50,872 nucleotides of DNA. Source: JAYZAP01 sp964645285. GTDB lineage: Bacteria; Pseudomonadota; Alphaproteobacteria; JAAXGF01. The DNA is taken from positions 1-50,872 of the forward strand of contig CAZYDR010000010.1 of assembly GCA_964645285.1 (NCBI GenBank), written 5' to 3'. Below the pieces are notes generated by a model. The model worked only from the letters and a program-made list of their open reading frames with translations, searched no databases and was not told the origin of the DNA. Position numbers and translations under genes: made by a program. Below, in pieces: positions 1 to 8,364 of this stretch (the first letter of the stretch is position 1; each line of letters begins with the position of its first letter).

Positions 1-134
1 TATTGAATCAATCTATCCCAATTCATACAATCAAATTAATAGGTCCTGAGCCTAACGCGAAAGTATTCCTATAGAAATTCCCGGCCGAATCTGCGATTCT
101 TGTTGATCGGTATTGTGCTTGGTTAAGAAAGGGC

Positions 135-881
135 ATGAGAATGCTGCGTATCTGGGCAATCGTCGCCTGTTTCGGCCTTGCCGGCTGTGTCTTGCCGCCG
201 GTGGTGTCCTATGCCTCATTGGCCATGGACGGCATTAGCTATGCCACTACCGGCAAGAGCGTCAGCGATCACGCCCTGTCGGCGGTGACTGATCAGGACT
301 GTGCCGTATGGCGCGCCGTCAGCGAGCAGGCAATCGAAGCGGTCTGCCAGGATCCCGTGGAAGATGACAGCCAGGTCGCGGCGGAGGATACAGGCAACGA
401 CGGCTGGTTCTTTACCGGCCAGTTTTTCGGTAACGACGAAGCACCGGCGGTCGATCCTGACCCAGTGATAACCCTGGTCGCCGCGGAGCCGGCGATATCG
501 TTGGATAAGGATGTCGATAGTCTCACGAATTCGACCGATTTCGACGTGATCGATTTTGATCTGGCAAAGGCTTCCGTGGCAGATGCGCCTCTGCCTGCGA
601 AACCACCTAACTACAAGGCCATCTATCTGGTTCTCGGCAGTTTCAAATCCGTGGCCGGCGCGGAAAGCCTGGCGTCCCGGGTGCCCGGCATCACCACCGC
701 CATCGCCCCGGCCCTGATCGGTGAAGACCGCTATTTCAGGGTCGTCGCCGGGCCCTTCGAACTGGATGAAACCGGCGCCGCCGAGCAACGTCTCGCCGCC
801 GCCGGGATCAACAATGTGTGGGCGGCCAGACTATGCACCAACAATCTCCTGGCGCCGCCTTGCAAGCCGACGACACCGTAA
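135..881 (+). CDS. SPOR-domain lipoprotein
   Basis: Predicted outer-envelope lipoprotein of 248 aa. The N-terminus is a short hydrophobic signal ending in a lipobox, LAGC, with the lipidated Cys at residue 18. A poorly conserved acidic middle region follows. Residues about 158-235 resemble a SPOR domain (YLVLGSFKS at the start, YFRVVAGPF in the centre), a fold that binds denuded septal peptidoglycan. A purine-rich AAGAAAGGG precedes the ATG. The next gene, converging on the opposite strand, also ends in a SPOR domain. The role in cell division or wall remodelling is inferred from the domain only; the middle region is not recognised. Confidence 0.75.
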   Translation: MRMLRIWAIVACFGLAGCVLPPVVSYASLAMDGISYATTGKSVSDHALSAVTDQDCAVWRAVSEQAIEAVCQDPVEDDSQVAAEDTGNDGWFFTGQFFGNDEAPAVDPDPVITLVAAEPAISLDKDVDSLTNSTDFDVIDFDLAKASVADAPLPAKPPNYKAIYLVLGSFKSVAGAESLASRVPGITTAIAPALIGEDRYFRVVAGPFELDETGAAEQRLAAAGINNVWAARLCTNNLLAPPCKPTTP

Positions 882-885
882 GACC

Positions 886-1908
886 TCAGGGGCGCGGTAC
901 GAAACAATCGATGCCCTGTTGTTTGAGACGCCGGCACAGGTTCTCGGCGTCAGCCTTACGTTCGAACTCGCCGGCAACCAGGCGATAGACGTCGCCCGTG
1001 CCGTCAGCCAGTTGGGTGCGATAATACATCGGTTGCAGGTCACCCAATAAATCAGGATATTCCGCCTGCACCGCCAACCAGGCCGCCTCGGCGCCGTCCC
1101 GGTGACAATAGGCGGCCAGTTGAACACCGAACACAACGCTGTTGGTTGCCGGCACCGCCGGTTCCACGGGCGTCTCGGTGACCACGGATTCAGGCTCGAC
1201 CGTGGCTTCCGGAACCAGCTCCGGTTCCGCCACAGCCGCCACCTCGGATACGGGCTCGGGCTCGAGCTCGGCGGTCTGCTCCGCTGCCATGGCTTCAAGA
1301 TGGAATTTCGCGCGAGCATCGCCCTGGGCCACGGCCTGTTCGAACCACGCCCGGGCAACATCGAGATTTTTGTCGACGCCGAGGCCAAAGCGATACAGTC
1401 CGGCAAGGCCGATCTGTGCATCCACGTCGCCCTGATCGGCGGCCATGCGATACCACTTGGCCGCCACCGTGTAGTTTTGCGCGGCGCCGCTGCCGGTTTC
1501 GTAACCGAGCGCCAGATTGTATTGGGCCGCGGCCATGCCCTGGGTGGCGGCCTTGAGATACCAGGCCACGGCGCGGCGCGGGTCCTGGGTTACCCCATGA
1601 CCCCGGCGATAGAGGTTTCCCAGATTGAACTGGGCGTCGACCAACCCCCGATTGGCGGCCTCGCGATACCACAAGGCTGCCTGGGTGAAGTCGCGCACCA
1701 CACCGCCGCCGCCCTCTTCATAAATCACCCCCATACCGAACTGGGCGCGGGCATTGCCTTCCTCGGCCAGGGCCCGCCACTCGGCGAGAGCGGTCATATA
1801 GTCGCCGGCCTGAAACGCCGTCGCGCCGGCCGTGTAGTCGGCGCGCGCCGGCGTGGCCAAAACACAGACCACGGCAACCGCAAGAACGACCATGCGCATT
1901 CGGCTCAT
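886..1908 (-). CDS. Sel1-repeat protein with C-terminal SPOR domain
   Basis: Secreted protein of about 340 aa. From the start at 1908 (MSRMRM) it has a signal peptide ending in TPARA, then about five Sel1-like repeats (for example AQFNLGNLYRRGHGV and AQYNLALGYETGSG), a Glu/Pro/Val-rich linker, and a C-terminal SPOR domain (VVFGVQLAAYC to the end). Sel1 repeats are helical scaffolds for protein contacts, and SPOR binds septal peptidoglycan. A periplasmic cell-wall adaptor is therefore likely. The chosen start lies 5 bp after the glycosylase stop at 1914, suggesting co-transcription; starts at 1899 or 1893 are equally possible. Confidence 0.8.
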   Translation of the reverse strand: MSRMRMVVLAVAVVCVLATPARADYTAGATAFQAGDYMTALAEWRALAEEGNARAQFGMGVIYEEGGGGVVRDFTQAALWYREAANRGLVDAQFNLGNLYRRGHGVTQDPRRAVAWYLKAATQGMAAAQYNLALGYETGSGAAQNYTVAAKWYRMAADQGDVDAQIGLAGLYRFGLGVDKNLDVARAWFEQAVAQGDARAKFHLEAMAAEQTAELEPEPVSEVAAVAEPELVPEATVEPESVVTETPVEPAVPATNSVVFGVQLAAYCHRDGAEAAWLAVQAEYPDLLGDLQPMYYRTQLADGTGDVYRLVAGEFERKADAENLCRRLKQQGIDCFVPRP

Positions 1909-1913
1909 AAGCC

Positions 1914-2531
1914 TCAGTACTCCACCGGCAGGGGATCGAGGCTGCGCCACAGATACCAAGTGGCGACCGAGCGCCAGGGCCGCCAGCGATCGGCGATTTC
2001 ATCCATTTCGCCGGCCACCACTTTCCCGGTGCCGCGATAGTGCGACCCCATGGCCCGCTGCAGCCCCACGTCGCCGACCGGCAGCACGTCCGGACGCATG
2101 AGGGTGAACATGAGAAACATATCGGCGGTCCAGCGGCCGATGCCCTTGATGGCGGTCAGGGCTTTGATAACACCGTCGTCGTCAAGATCGCGCCAGCGGC
2201 CGGGATCGGCCGAACCGTCAAGGAAGCATCCGGCCAGTTCCTTGAGGCACTCCACCTTGCGCCGGGACAAGCCGCAGCCCAGCAATTGATCCGGGCCGGT
2301 GACGTCGATGGTCTGTTGGGTCACCGATCCCACCAAGACCTCAAGGCGACCCCATACCGCCGAGGCTGCCGTCACCGAAATCTGCTGGCCGACGATGGTG
2401 CGCGCCAGGGTGCCGAAGGGATCGTCGCGGCTCTCCAGTTGTTCGGCCGGATAATCACCGATAATCCGCAGCAGCACCGGGTCCGTGGCACTTAGATGCG
2501 CGACCGCTCGGGGCCAGTAATCGGGGGTCAT
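1914..2531 (-). CDS. DNA-3-methyladenine glycosylase, HhH-GPD family
   Basis: AlkA-like base-excision repair enzyme that removes alkylated purines. The protein is about 205 aa if it starts at MTPDYWPRA, the usual beginning of this short bacterial type; an in-frame ATG at 2552 and the longer frame to 2615 are alternatives. It shows the FGTLARTIVGQQIS segment, the helix-hairpin-helix IKGIGRWTADM at about residues 138-148, and the catalytic Asp in LPVGDVGLQRA at about residue 154. The short length means it lacks the N-terminal beta domain of E. coli AlkA. It lies directly upstream of the Sel1-SPOR gene, with no functional link apparent. Confidence 0.88.
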   Translation of the reverse strand: MTPDYWPRAVAHLSATDPVLLRIIGDYPAEQLESRDDPFGTLARTIVGQQISVTAASAVWGRLEVLVGSVTQQTIDVTGPDQLLGCGLSRRKVECLKELAGCFLDGSADPGRWRDLDDDGVIKALTAIKGIGRWTADMFLMFTLMRPDVLPVGDVGLQRAMGSHYRGTGKVVAGEMDEIADRWRPWRSVATWYLWRSLDPLPVEY

Positions 2532-2644
2532 AGCCACCGCAATCGTCCCCATTGTAATCTTATGCCGTTGCACGTCCCACCAGGGACGGCGCATCATATT
2601 GCGTTCGGCGCCCACCGAAAATCAACCCGCGCCACGAGGCCACC

Positions 2645-3973
2645 GTGAGACCACTGATCGCCGCCGTTATCATTGTTGCCGCCATGATCTGGATCCTGTC
2701 CGGCCAGCCGGCGTGGGCTGGCTTTGCCGACGGCTGGCGAGCTTTTCAGGCTGGTGACTTTGAGGCCGCCCTCGACGCCTGGCTACCGTTGGCCAAACGC
2801 GGCGACCTGGATGCCATGTACAATGTCGCGGTGCTGTACGAGGCCGGCCGCACCGGCGCCCCCGGCGAGCCCGACATGAAGCGTGCCATGGTGTGGTACA
2901 ACCGCGCCGCCGAGCACCGGCTGACCACCGCGCAATATCGCCTGGCCTGGCTCTACGACATGGGGTTCGGCGTTGACCCGGACCCGGAACGGTCCCTGCA
3001 ATGGTACCGCCAGGCCGCCGAGCGCGGCCACGCGGAAGCGCAATTCAATTTGGGCGTAGCCTACGAACGAGGCGCCGCCGTCGTTTCCGATGTGGGCCAG
3101 GCGGCACGTTGGTATCGCGAATCCGCTGAACAAAATCTGCCGGCGGCCCAGTTCAACCTGGGGCGGCTCTATTTTTTCGGCGCCGGGGTGCCCAAGGATA
3201 TGAGCCTCGCTGCCCAGTGGTACAGCCGCGCCGCCGGGTTCGGCTATGCCCCGGCTCAGACCAATCTCGGCTACATGTATGAGAACGGCATTCATCTGCC
3301 CCGGGACGCCTCGGCGGCGGCGGCGCTCTATCGCCGCGCCGCCGAGCAGGGTTTCGCGGCGGCCCAGACCAATCTGGGTATCATGTTCAACTTCGGCCTC
3401 GGCATTCCCCGCGATTACGCCAGCGCGACCCGGTGGTATCTGGCGGCCGCCCATCAGGGTGATATCGACGCCCAGACCAACCTCGCCCTGATGTACGCCA
3501 ACGGTCTCGGTGTCGAGCGCGACCTGGTCGAGGCCTATGCCTGGTTGACCCTGGCTTCAACCGGCGCCGGACAGGCCGGCGAAGCCGCCAGCGAATACCA
3601 CGAGCGCCTGGTCGAACGGTTCGGCGACAACGACGTCGCCGCCGGCGAGGCTCGCATGGTTATCCTGCGCGGCGACCTAGAAGACGCCGGGGTCGTCGAA
3701 CACCGGGTCGAACCGCGCGAGACCGCCGGCTTCGGACGTCTCGACCTCACGGTGCAACGACGGCTTGCGGCCCTCGGCTATTATAGCGGCATAGTCGACG
3801 GCATCACGGGGCCGGAAACCCGCGCCGCCGTTCAGGCCTTCCAGTACATGATGGGCAAGGCCCAGGACGGTCTTGTCACGACGGCCCTGCTTGCCCTGCT
3901 TGATGATACCCTGCGCATCCGGCGTGCCGCCGAACAACTCTTAACCCAACCGCCGACGGAGACCAGTCAATGA
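2645..3973 (+). CDS. Sel1-repeat protein with C-terminal peptidoglycan-binding domain
   Basis: Exported 442-aa protein starting at a GTG. A signal peptide (about residues 1-25, ending QPAWA) is followed by roughly seven to eight Sel1 repeats (such as AQFNLGVAYERGAAV and AQTNLGYMYENG). The C-terminal part, about residues 365-425, matches a PG_binding_1 domain (VQRRLAALGYYSGIVDG, then GPETRAAVQAFQ). The architecture resembles localisation factors such as PodJ/TPR-peptidoglycan proteins, but no specific orthologue is claimed. The stop overlaps the start of the next gene by ATGA, so the two are probably translated together. This is the second Sel1 protein within 3 kb. Confidence 0.85.
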   Translation: MRPLIAAVIIVAAMIWILSGQPAWAGFADGWRAFQAGDFEAALDAWLPLAKRGDLDAMYNVAVLYEAGRTGAPGEPDMKRAMVWYNRAAEHRLTTAQYRLAWLYDMGFGVDPDPERSLQWYRQAAERGHAEAQFNLGVAYERGAAVVSDVGQAARWYRESAEQNLPAAQFNLGRLYFFGAGVPKDMSLAAQWYSRAAGFGYAPAQTNLGYMYENGIHLPRDASAAAALYRRAAEQGFAAAQTNLGIMFNFGLGIPRDYASATRWYLAAAHQGDIDAQTNLALMYANGLGVERDLVEAYAWLTLASTGAGQAGEAASEYHERLVERFGDNDVAAGEARMVILRGDLEDAGVVEHRVEPRETAGFGRLDLTVQRRLAALGYYSGIVDGITGPETRAAVQAFQYMMGKAQDGLVTTALLALLDDTLRIRRAAEQLLTQPPTETSQ

Positions 3974-4908
3974 AGTATGACCGTATCGCCATCACCGGGG
4001 GAAGCGGCAGACTGGGCCGCTTCGTGGTCGAGGAATGCGCGCGCCACAGCGCGGTCACCGTTCTCGACCTCAAACCCAATGATTCCGGCCACCCCCTTGT
4101 CGAACTGAATGTACTTGACCTGGACGCGGTCACCCGTGCCCTCGAAGGCCACGACGCGGTCATTCATCTGGCTGCCATCGACGATGCCATCGACGCGCCG
4201 CAAAAGAGCTATTTCGAAACCAATGTGGAAGGCACGTTCAACGTACTCCAGGCGTCCTTTGATCTGGGTATCAAGCGGGTCGCCCTTGCCTCAAGCACCT
4301 CGGCCATTGGATTGGGCCATGAAAAGCCCGCCTACGAGCCGCGCTACTACCCCATCGACGAGGCCCATCCGCTCAACCCCCACGACGCGTACAGCCTGAG
4401 CAAACAGGTCTGCGAAGTGGTAGCGCGGAGCTTTGCGTTACGCGGCGTCACTCGCATTGCCTGCCTGCGACCGACCCTGATCGTCCGCCATGCGGTGGTC
4501 GCCGAGCTCGACAACATGGCCAAACTCAGCGCCGGCGATCCGGCCGGCGACCCCAACTTCGATTTATCAAAGGTCGCCGAGCCGTTCAGCGAGGCGCTGC
4601 CCATGCAGCGGTCCTACGTCATGCCCGAGGATGTGGCGCGGTGCTTTCGTCTGGCCATCGAGGCCGACAACCCGCCGCCCCTCGACATCTTCATTGTCGC
4701 GGCAGGCGACACCATCGGACAGGTCCATAGCCTGCCCCATATTGAGCGTGAACTGGGTCATCTCGCCGAGGTGCGCAAGCCCGACCTCTACGCCAACGAT
4801 GCCACGGCCAGCCTGCTCGACAGCAGCCACGCCTGCGACGCCCTCGGCTGGCAAGCCGAGAGTACCTGGGCCGATGTGGTTGCCAACTACGGCGCTTTGC
4901 TAGGTTAG
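3970..4908 (+). CDS. NAD(P)-dependent epimerase/dehydratase (extended SDR)
   Basis: Short-chain dehydrogenase of the NAD-dependent epimerase type, 312 aa. The N-terminal nucleotide-binding loop ITGGSGRLGRF fits the GxxGxxG pattern, and the catalytic Tyr and Lys occur in DAYSLSKQ. The intervening ASSTSAIG supplies the expected Ser. Enzymes of this group act on sugar nucleotides or uronic acids; the substrate cannot be told here. The start overlaps the stop of the preceding Sel1 gene by 4 bp. Its end is only 4 bp from the converging oxidoreductase gene, with no room for a separate terminator. Confidence 0.85.
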   Translation: MKYDRIAITGGSGRLGRFVVEECARHSAVTVLDLKPNDSGHPLVELNVLDLDAVTRALEGHDAVIHLAAIDDAIDAPQKSYFETNVEGTFNVLQASFDLGIKRVALASSTSAIGLGHEKPAYEPRYYPIDEAHPLNPHDAYSLSKQVCEVVARSFALRGVTRIACLRPTLIVRHAVVAELDNMAKLSAGDPAGDPNFDLSKVAEPFSEALPMQRSYVMPEDVARCFRLAIEADNPPPLDIFIVAAGDTIGQVHSLPHIERELGHLAEVRKPDLYANDATASLLDSSHACDALGWQAESTWADVVANYGALLG

Positions 4909-4912
4909 AGTT

Positions 4913-6223
4913 TTACGTCTCGCCGCGATTACGCAGGCCGTACCAGGCAACGCGCGCCTTCACCCCGAGGGCGACGATGGGCTTCGGCGGCAATTTACTG
5001 GGACCGGCCAGGGCCTTGGCGTCGGTCAGCAATTCCGATTCGCCGCCCAAGACATGCTCGGCTAGCAGCGCGCCCGAGATCGCGCCCCGGGCCAGGCCGA
5101 CGCCGTTGTAGCCCAGCGAGGAAAAAACGCCGGGCTCGATGCGACCGAATGCCGAGGCGTAGTTCCGGGTCATGCAGATCACGCCACCCCAGGTATGTTC
5201 CATTTGGAGACCCGACAGCATGGGGAAGCGCTTGGCCAGAGAGATCCGGTGACGTTCGCGCAAGTCGGCTTTCAGGCTGTCGCTGACCTGGAACTTGGAC
5301 GAGTTCCGCACCACGCTGCGGAGCGCCATGCGGTTCGACGCCGTGCGGCGGATGGTCGGTCCGGTGGGCGTTCCGGGCGTAATACCCCACTCCGGCATGC
5401 CGCTCATGGCCGCCTGTTCGGTGTCGCTCAGCGGGCGCGACATACTGGCGTACATCAATAGGGGAATCAGCTTGCCCTTGAGGAAACCAATGTCATTGGC
5501 GAATACATTGTTGGTCAGCAGCACGCCCTTGGCGCTGATCGAACCCTCGTCGCACTCGACGGTCGGGCTCGTCCCACCGGCGATGCGCCGCACCGGTGAA
5601 TCCTCGTAGACTTCCACATTGGCCGGCAGGGTGTCGCCGAGGCCGCGGCATAGGGCGGCCGGGTTGACCAGTACGGTGCGCGGCAGTTGAATGGCAGCGC
5701 GATAGAACGGCGTGCCCAGCATGGCCTCGAGTGCATCGCGATCAAGCCATTTATAATCGTCGCCGACCGCGTCGAGGGACTGGCTGACGGCGCTCAGCTT
5801 GGTCATCCGGTCAGGGCATCCAACCGCTGTGACGTGTCCCTGCGCCGACCACTCGCAGTCAATGGCGTGATGGCTGACCAAGGTTTCCAGTTGGCCCCGG
5901 CCGGCGCGAAACAGACGCATCATTCGGCTGTTGTATTCAACATCGAACTGCGGCGTGTAAGAGGGAGAATCGATGATGAAGCCGGAATTCCGGCCCGACG
6001 CGCCGTAACCTACCCGATAACTCTCCAGCAGGATAATCCGCGCCTCGGGCTGCAACTCGCCGAGCCGGCGGGCAGCGGCGAGCCCGGTTACACCGGCGCC
6101 GACCACTACCCAGTCAGCACTCTGCTGGCCGGTCAGGCGTCGGGCCGGGCCAGGCTCCGGCAGGATGGCATACCAGCCGGGGGACTGAGAGAAGTCGGTC
6201 TTCGATTGCTCGTGGTCGGCCAT
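4913..6223 (-). CDS. FAD-dependent oxidoreductase, DAO family
   Basis: Predicted amine or amino-acid oxidase of 436 aa. The Rossmann dinucleotide motif VVGAGVTGLAAARRL sits at about residues 40-55, followed by YGASGRNSGFI, a signature seen in gamma-glutamylputrescine oxidase and related DAO enzymes. The C-terminus carries the second FAD-contact segment (GYNGVGLARGAISG). Such enzymes oxidise a C-N bond to an imine and pass electrons to oxygen or a dye; the substrate is inferred only as an amine or N-substituted amino acid. It is one of three DAO-type enzymes in this window. It has no obvious operon partner, being followed by a convergent gene and preceded by a methyltransferase gene 64 bp away. 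Confidence 0.85.
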   Translation of the reverse strand: MADHEQSKTDFSQSPGWYAILPEPGPARRLTGQQSADWVVVGAGVTGLAAARRLGELQPEARIILLESYRVGYGASGRNSGFIIDSPSYTPQFDVEYNSRMMRLFRAGRGQLETLVSHHAIDCEWSAQGHVTAVGCPDRMTKLSAVSQSLDAVGDDYKWLDRDALEAMLGTPFYRAAIQLPRTVLVNPAALCRGLGDTLPANVEVYEDSPVRRIAGGTSPTVECDEGSISAKGVLLTNNVFANDIGFLKGKLIPLLMYASMSRPLSDTEQAAMSGMPEWGITPGTPTGPTIRRTASNRMALRSVVRNSSKFQVSDSLKADLRERHRISLAKRFPMLSGLQMEHTWGGVICMTRNYASAFGRIEPGVFSSLGYNGVGLARGAISGALLAEHVLGGESELLTDAKALAGPSKLPPKPIVALGVKARVAWYGLRNRGET

Positions 6224-6286
6224 GTATCTGCTATCCCATGGAACGTCAGGTCAAAATGATCGAGTTGCCCTTAGTGATGACAACCG

Positions 6287-6949
6287 TCATCGCTTGCGCG
6301 CCAGGGTCAAGCCGTCGGCCAGCGGCAGCAAACTCGTGGTGACACGCGGATCGTCGCGCAGTTTCTCGTTGAAGGCGCGGATGGCCACGGTGTCCTCGTC
6401 GTTATCAGCCGGGTCAGCAACGGCACCGCCCCAGAGGACATTGTCGACGGCGATCAACCCGCCGGGCCGTATCAGCTTGAGAAGCCGCTCGTAATAGTCG
6501 GCGTACTCGGTCTTGACGGCATCGACGAAGGCGAAGTCATAAGTCTCGTCAGCACCCTCGGCGAGCAGCGCATCGAGCGTATCGAGCGCGGGCGCCAGGC
6601 ACAGGTCGATCTTGTGGGCGACCCCGGCCTCGGCCCAGTAACGCCGCGCCACGGACGTAAACTCCTCGCACACGTCACAGGCAGTGATGTGGCCGTCGTC
6701 AGGCAGGGCCATGGCGACCGAAAGGCTGGAATAGCCGGTAAAGACGCCGAGTTCGAGGCATCGCCGAGCACCGATCAACTCGATGATCAGGCCCATGAAC
6801 TGGCCCTGCTCCGGTGAAATCTGCATCATCGACATGGGCATGGCGGCGGTTTCCTCGCGCAACCGGCGGAGGATTTTCGACTCGCGCAGGGACGCCTCAA
6901 GGAGATAATCATAGAGCCCGTCGTCGAGATCGAGGCTTCGTTTGGGCAT
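6287..6949 (-). CDS. Class I SAM-dependent O-methyltransferase
   Basis: O-methyltransferase family 3 (catechol/caffeoyl-CoA type), 220 aa. The start at 6949 (MPKRSLDLDD) is supported by GAGGAGACC eight bases upstream; the frame extends to 6985 without such a site. SAM-binding motif I is LELGVFTGYSSL, and the metal/SAM-binding acidic residues occur in DFAFVDAVKTEY and LIAVDNVLWGG. Family members methylate hydroxyls of small phenolic or polyketide compounds in the cytoplasm; the substrate is unknown. It is transcribed toward the DAO gene with a 63-bp gap and diverges from the PagL-like gene. Confidence 0.88.
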   Translation of the reverse strand: MPKRSLDLDDGLYDYLLEASLRESKILRRLREETAAMPMSMMQISPEQGQFMGLIIELIGARRCLELGVFTGYSSLSVAMALPDDGHITACDVCEEFTSVARRYWAEAGVAHKIDLCLAPALDTLDALLAEGADETYDFAFVDAVKTEYADYYERLLKLIRPGGLIAVDNVLWGGAVADPADNDEDTVAIRAFNEKLRDDPRVTTSLLPLADGLTLARKR

Positions 6950-7117
6950 GGCTTGGTCTCCTCGCTTATGGCGGGCGATTTCCAATCTCTTGTTATCAGG
7001 GGCCGGGCAGCGGGGAAAGTGTGAAACGCAGCTTGAGGGACGCGGTTCGGACGGTTACCCTAGGCACCGATTCAACGGCGGCGCGTGATCTGCCGGTTAG
7101 GAAAAGTGCGGGGCGTT

Positions 7118-8188
7118 ATGACATCATCGGTCCTTGATAACGGTAACAGGCGGTTCATTGTCGCGTTGGTAATCGGATTACTGGCCGTTGTGTTACCTTG
7201 GCATATGGCCTGGTCCCAGAGCGCCCTGCCGGCCGATACCAGCGCCGCCATTGACGACGCCATCAGGGTCAGCGAGATCGCCGCCAATAATGCCGCCTTC
7301 AGCGCCAGCATCGCCGATGCAGGCCTGGCCAGCGATATCGCTGGCCGGACTCAGTTACGGGTCGCCCAGTCGAGCATTGCAGAAGCGGTTGTCGCCGGCA
7401 TCGCGGCCTATCCGCAATCCGTATCCACCATTGTCGCCGCGGCGGTAAGCCACGCGCCGGCCTATCGCGACGCTATCGTGCATCGCGCAATTCTCGCGTT
7501 TCCCGCTTTCACGGCGCAAATCGCCGCTGCCGCCGGGGTGGCGCCCCCGGCCCCGACCTATATGGCCGTGCCCAACCTGACGCCGGCGCCGAGCTACGCA
7601 TCGACAGTCCAACCAGTCTACGGCTCATCACCGACGGTCGTCGCCAGCAACACAACCTGGGTCGAACCGGGGACCACCACGCCCGCCTACAGTTCGTCCT
7701 CGTCCCTGATCGATATGCTGCGTCTCGCCGAGGCGCGAATAGGTATCGCCGGCCACGACATCGGGGTCTTCAGCAACAACAAGGAGTCCGGCCCAACCAT
7801 CGCCCTGAGTATGCGCTTCAGCCCCTTGAGCGGCGATATGTGGGATATTCTGTTGAACCCGAGGCCCTTCATCGGCGCCAATATCAACACCACCAGCGAC
7901 ACCAGCGCGATCAATGCCGGGGTCAACTGGGATTGGTATTTCCTGCCCCAGACCTTTGCCTCGTTCTCGTTCGGCGGCACGCTGCACGACGGCGAAGAAG
8001 CCACCACCAAGCTTGATCGTAAGGAATTGGGATCACACGTCCTGTTCTACTTGGCTGTTGAACTCGGCTATCGCATCGACGTCCATAATTCTCTGGCGCT
8101 TCGGATCGACCACATATCCAACGCCAAGACCGCCGACAAAAACGAAGGCATCGACACGGTCGGGATCATGTACGGCTATCACTTCTAG
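7118..8188 (+). CDS. PagL-like lipid A 3-O-deacylase (acyloxyacyl hydrolase family) with N-terminal extension
   Basis: Predicted outer-membrane protein of about 356 aa. A signal peptide (hydrophobic run FIVALVIGLLAVVLP) is followed by an Ala-rich helical region (about residues 30-135) and a Pro/Ser/Thr-rich linker. The last about 155 residues look like a PagL beta-barrel. The end LRIDHISNA...NEGID...YGYHF matches the PagL catalytic stretch, with His and Ser in HIS. The position of the third triad residue (Glu in P. aeruginosa PagL, as I recall) appears to be Asp here. PagL removes a 3-linked acyl chain from lipid A. PagL proteins are usually only 150-190 aa, so the N-terminal half is extra. 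The start is the ATG at 7118. Confidence 0.75.
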   Translation: MTSSVLDNGNRRFIVALVIGLLAVVLPWHMAWSQSALPADTSAAIDDAIRVSEIAANNAAFSASIADAGLASDIAGRTQLRVAQSSIAEAVVAGIAAYPQSVSTIVAAAVSHAPAYRDAIVHRAILAFPAFTAQIAAAAGVAPPAPTYMAVPNLTPAPSYASTVQPVYGSSPTVVASNTTWVEPGTTTPAYSSSSSLIDMLRLAEARIGIAGHDIGVFSNNKESGPTIALSMRFSPLSGDMWDILLNPRPFIGANINTTSDTSAINAGVNWDWYFLPQTFASFSFGGTLHDGEEATTKLDRKELGSHVLFYLAVELGYRIDVHNSLALRIDHISNAKTADKNEGIDTVGIMYGYHF

Positions 8189-8221
8189 CCGCAGGTAGTA
8201 CGGCGACTGCCGTTGCGGCTC
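8189..8221 (+). terminator. Strong hairpin after the PagL-like gene
   Basis: The stem AGCCGCA/TGCGGCT (starting within the stop codon region) continues inward as GGTAGT/ACTGCC with a small bulge. There is no T-run, so it may be a weak terminator or a processing/stability hairpin. It overlaps the -35 element of the following promoter. Confidence 0.4.
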
Positions 8222-8240
8222 ATTCGCACCGATCTATAAT
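8213..8240 (+). promoter_or_regulatory. Sigma-70-type promoter for glutamate dehydrogenase
   Basis: A perfect -10 hexamer TATAAT (8235-8240) lies 16 bp after TTGCGG (8213-8218). Predicted transcription would start near 8247, leaving a leader of about 118 nt before the GTG start of gdhA. Confidence 0.6.
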
Positions 8241-8283
8241 GCGAAACTTATGGTTAACACTTTAATAACACAATCGTGGCTAA

Positions 8284-8334
8284 CGGGGACGAATGTCCGG
8301 GCTTACGCCGTTTCCTCGGCGCGGCTCGACCCCG
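8284..8334 (+). promoter_or_regulatory. Structured 5' leader of gdhA
   Basis: Within the predicted gdhA leader, CGGGGACGA (8284-8292) can pair with TCGACCCCG (8326-8334) around one mismatch, enclosing a second hairpin CGCCG/CGGCG (8306-8310 with 8317-8321). The ribosome-binding site AAGGAGAGG lies just downstream. It may be a cis-regulatory leader; I do not recognise a known riboswitch. Confidence 0.35.
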
Positions 8335-8364
8335 ATCAACAGGGTTCATATAAGGAGAGGTACC

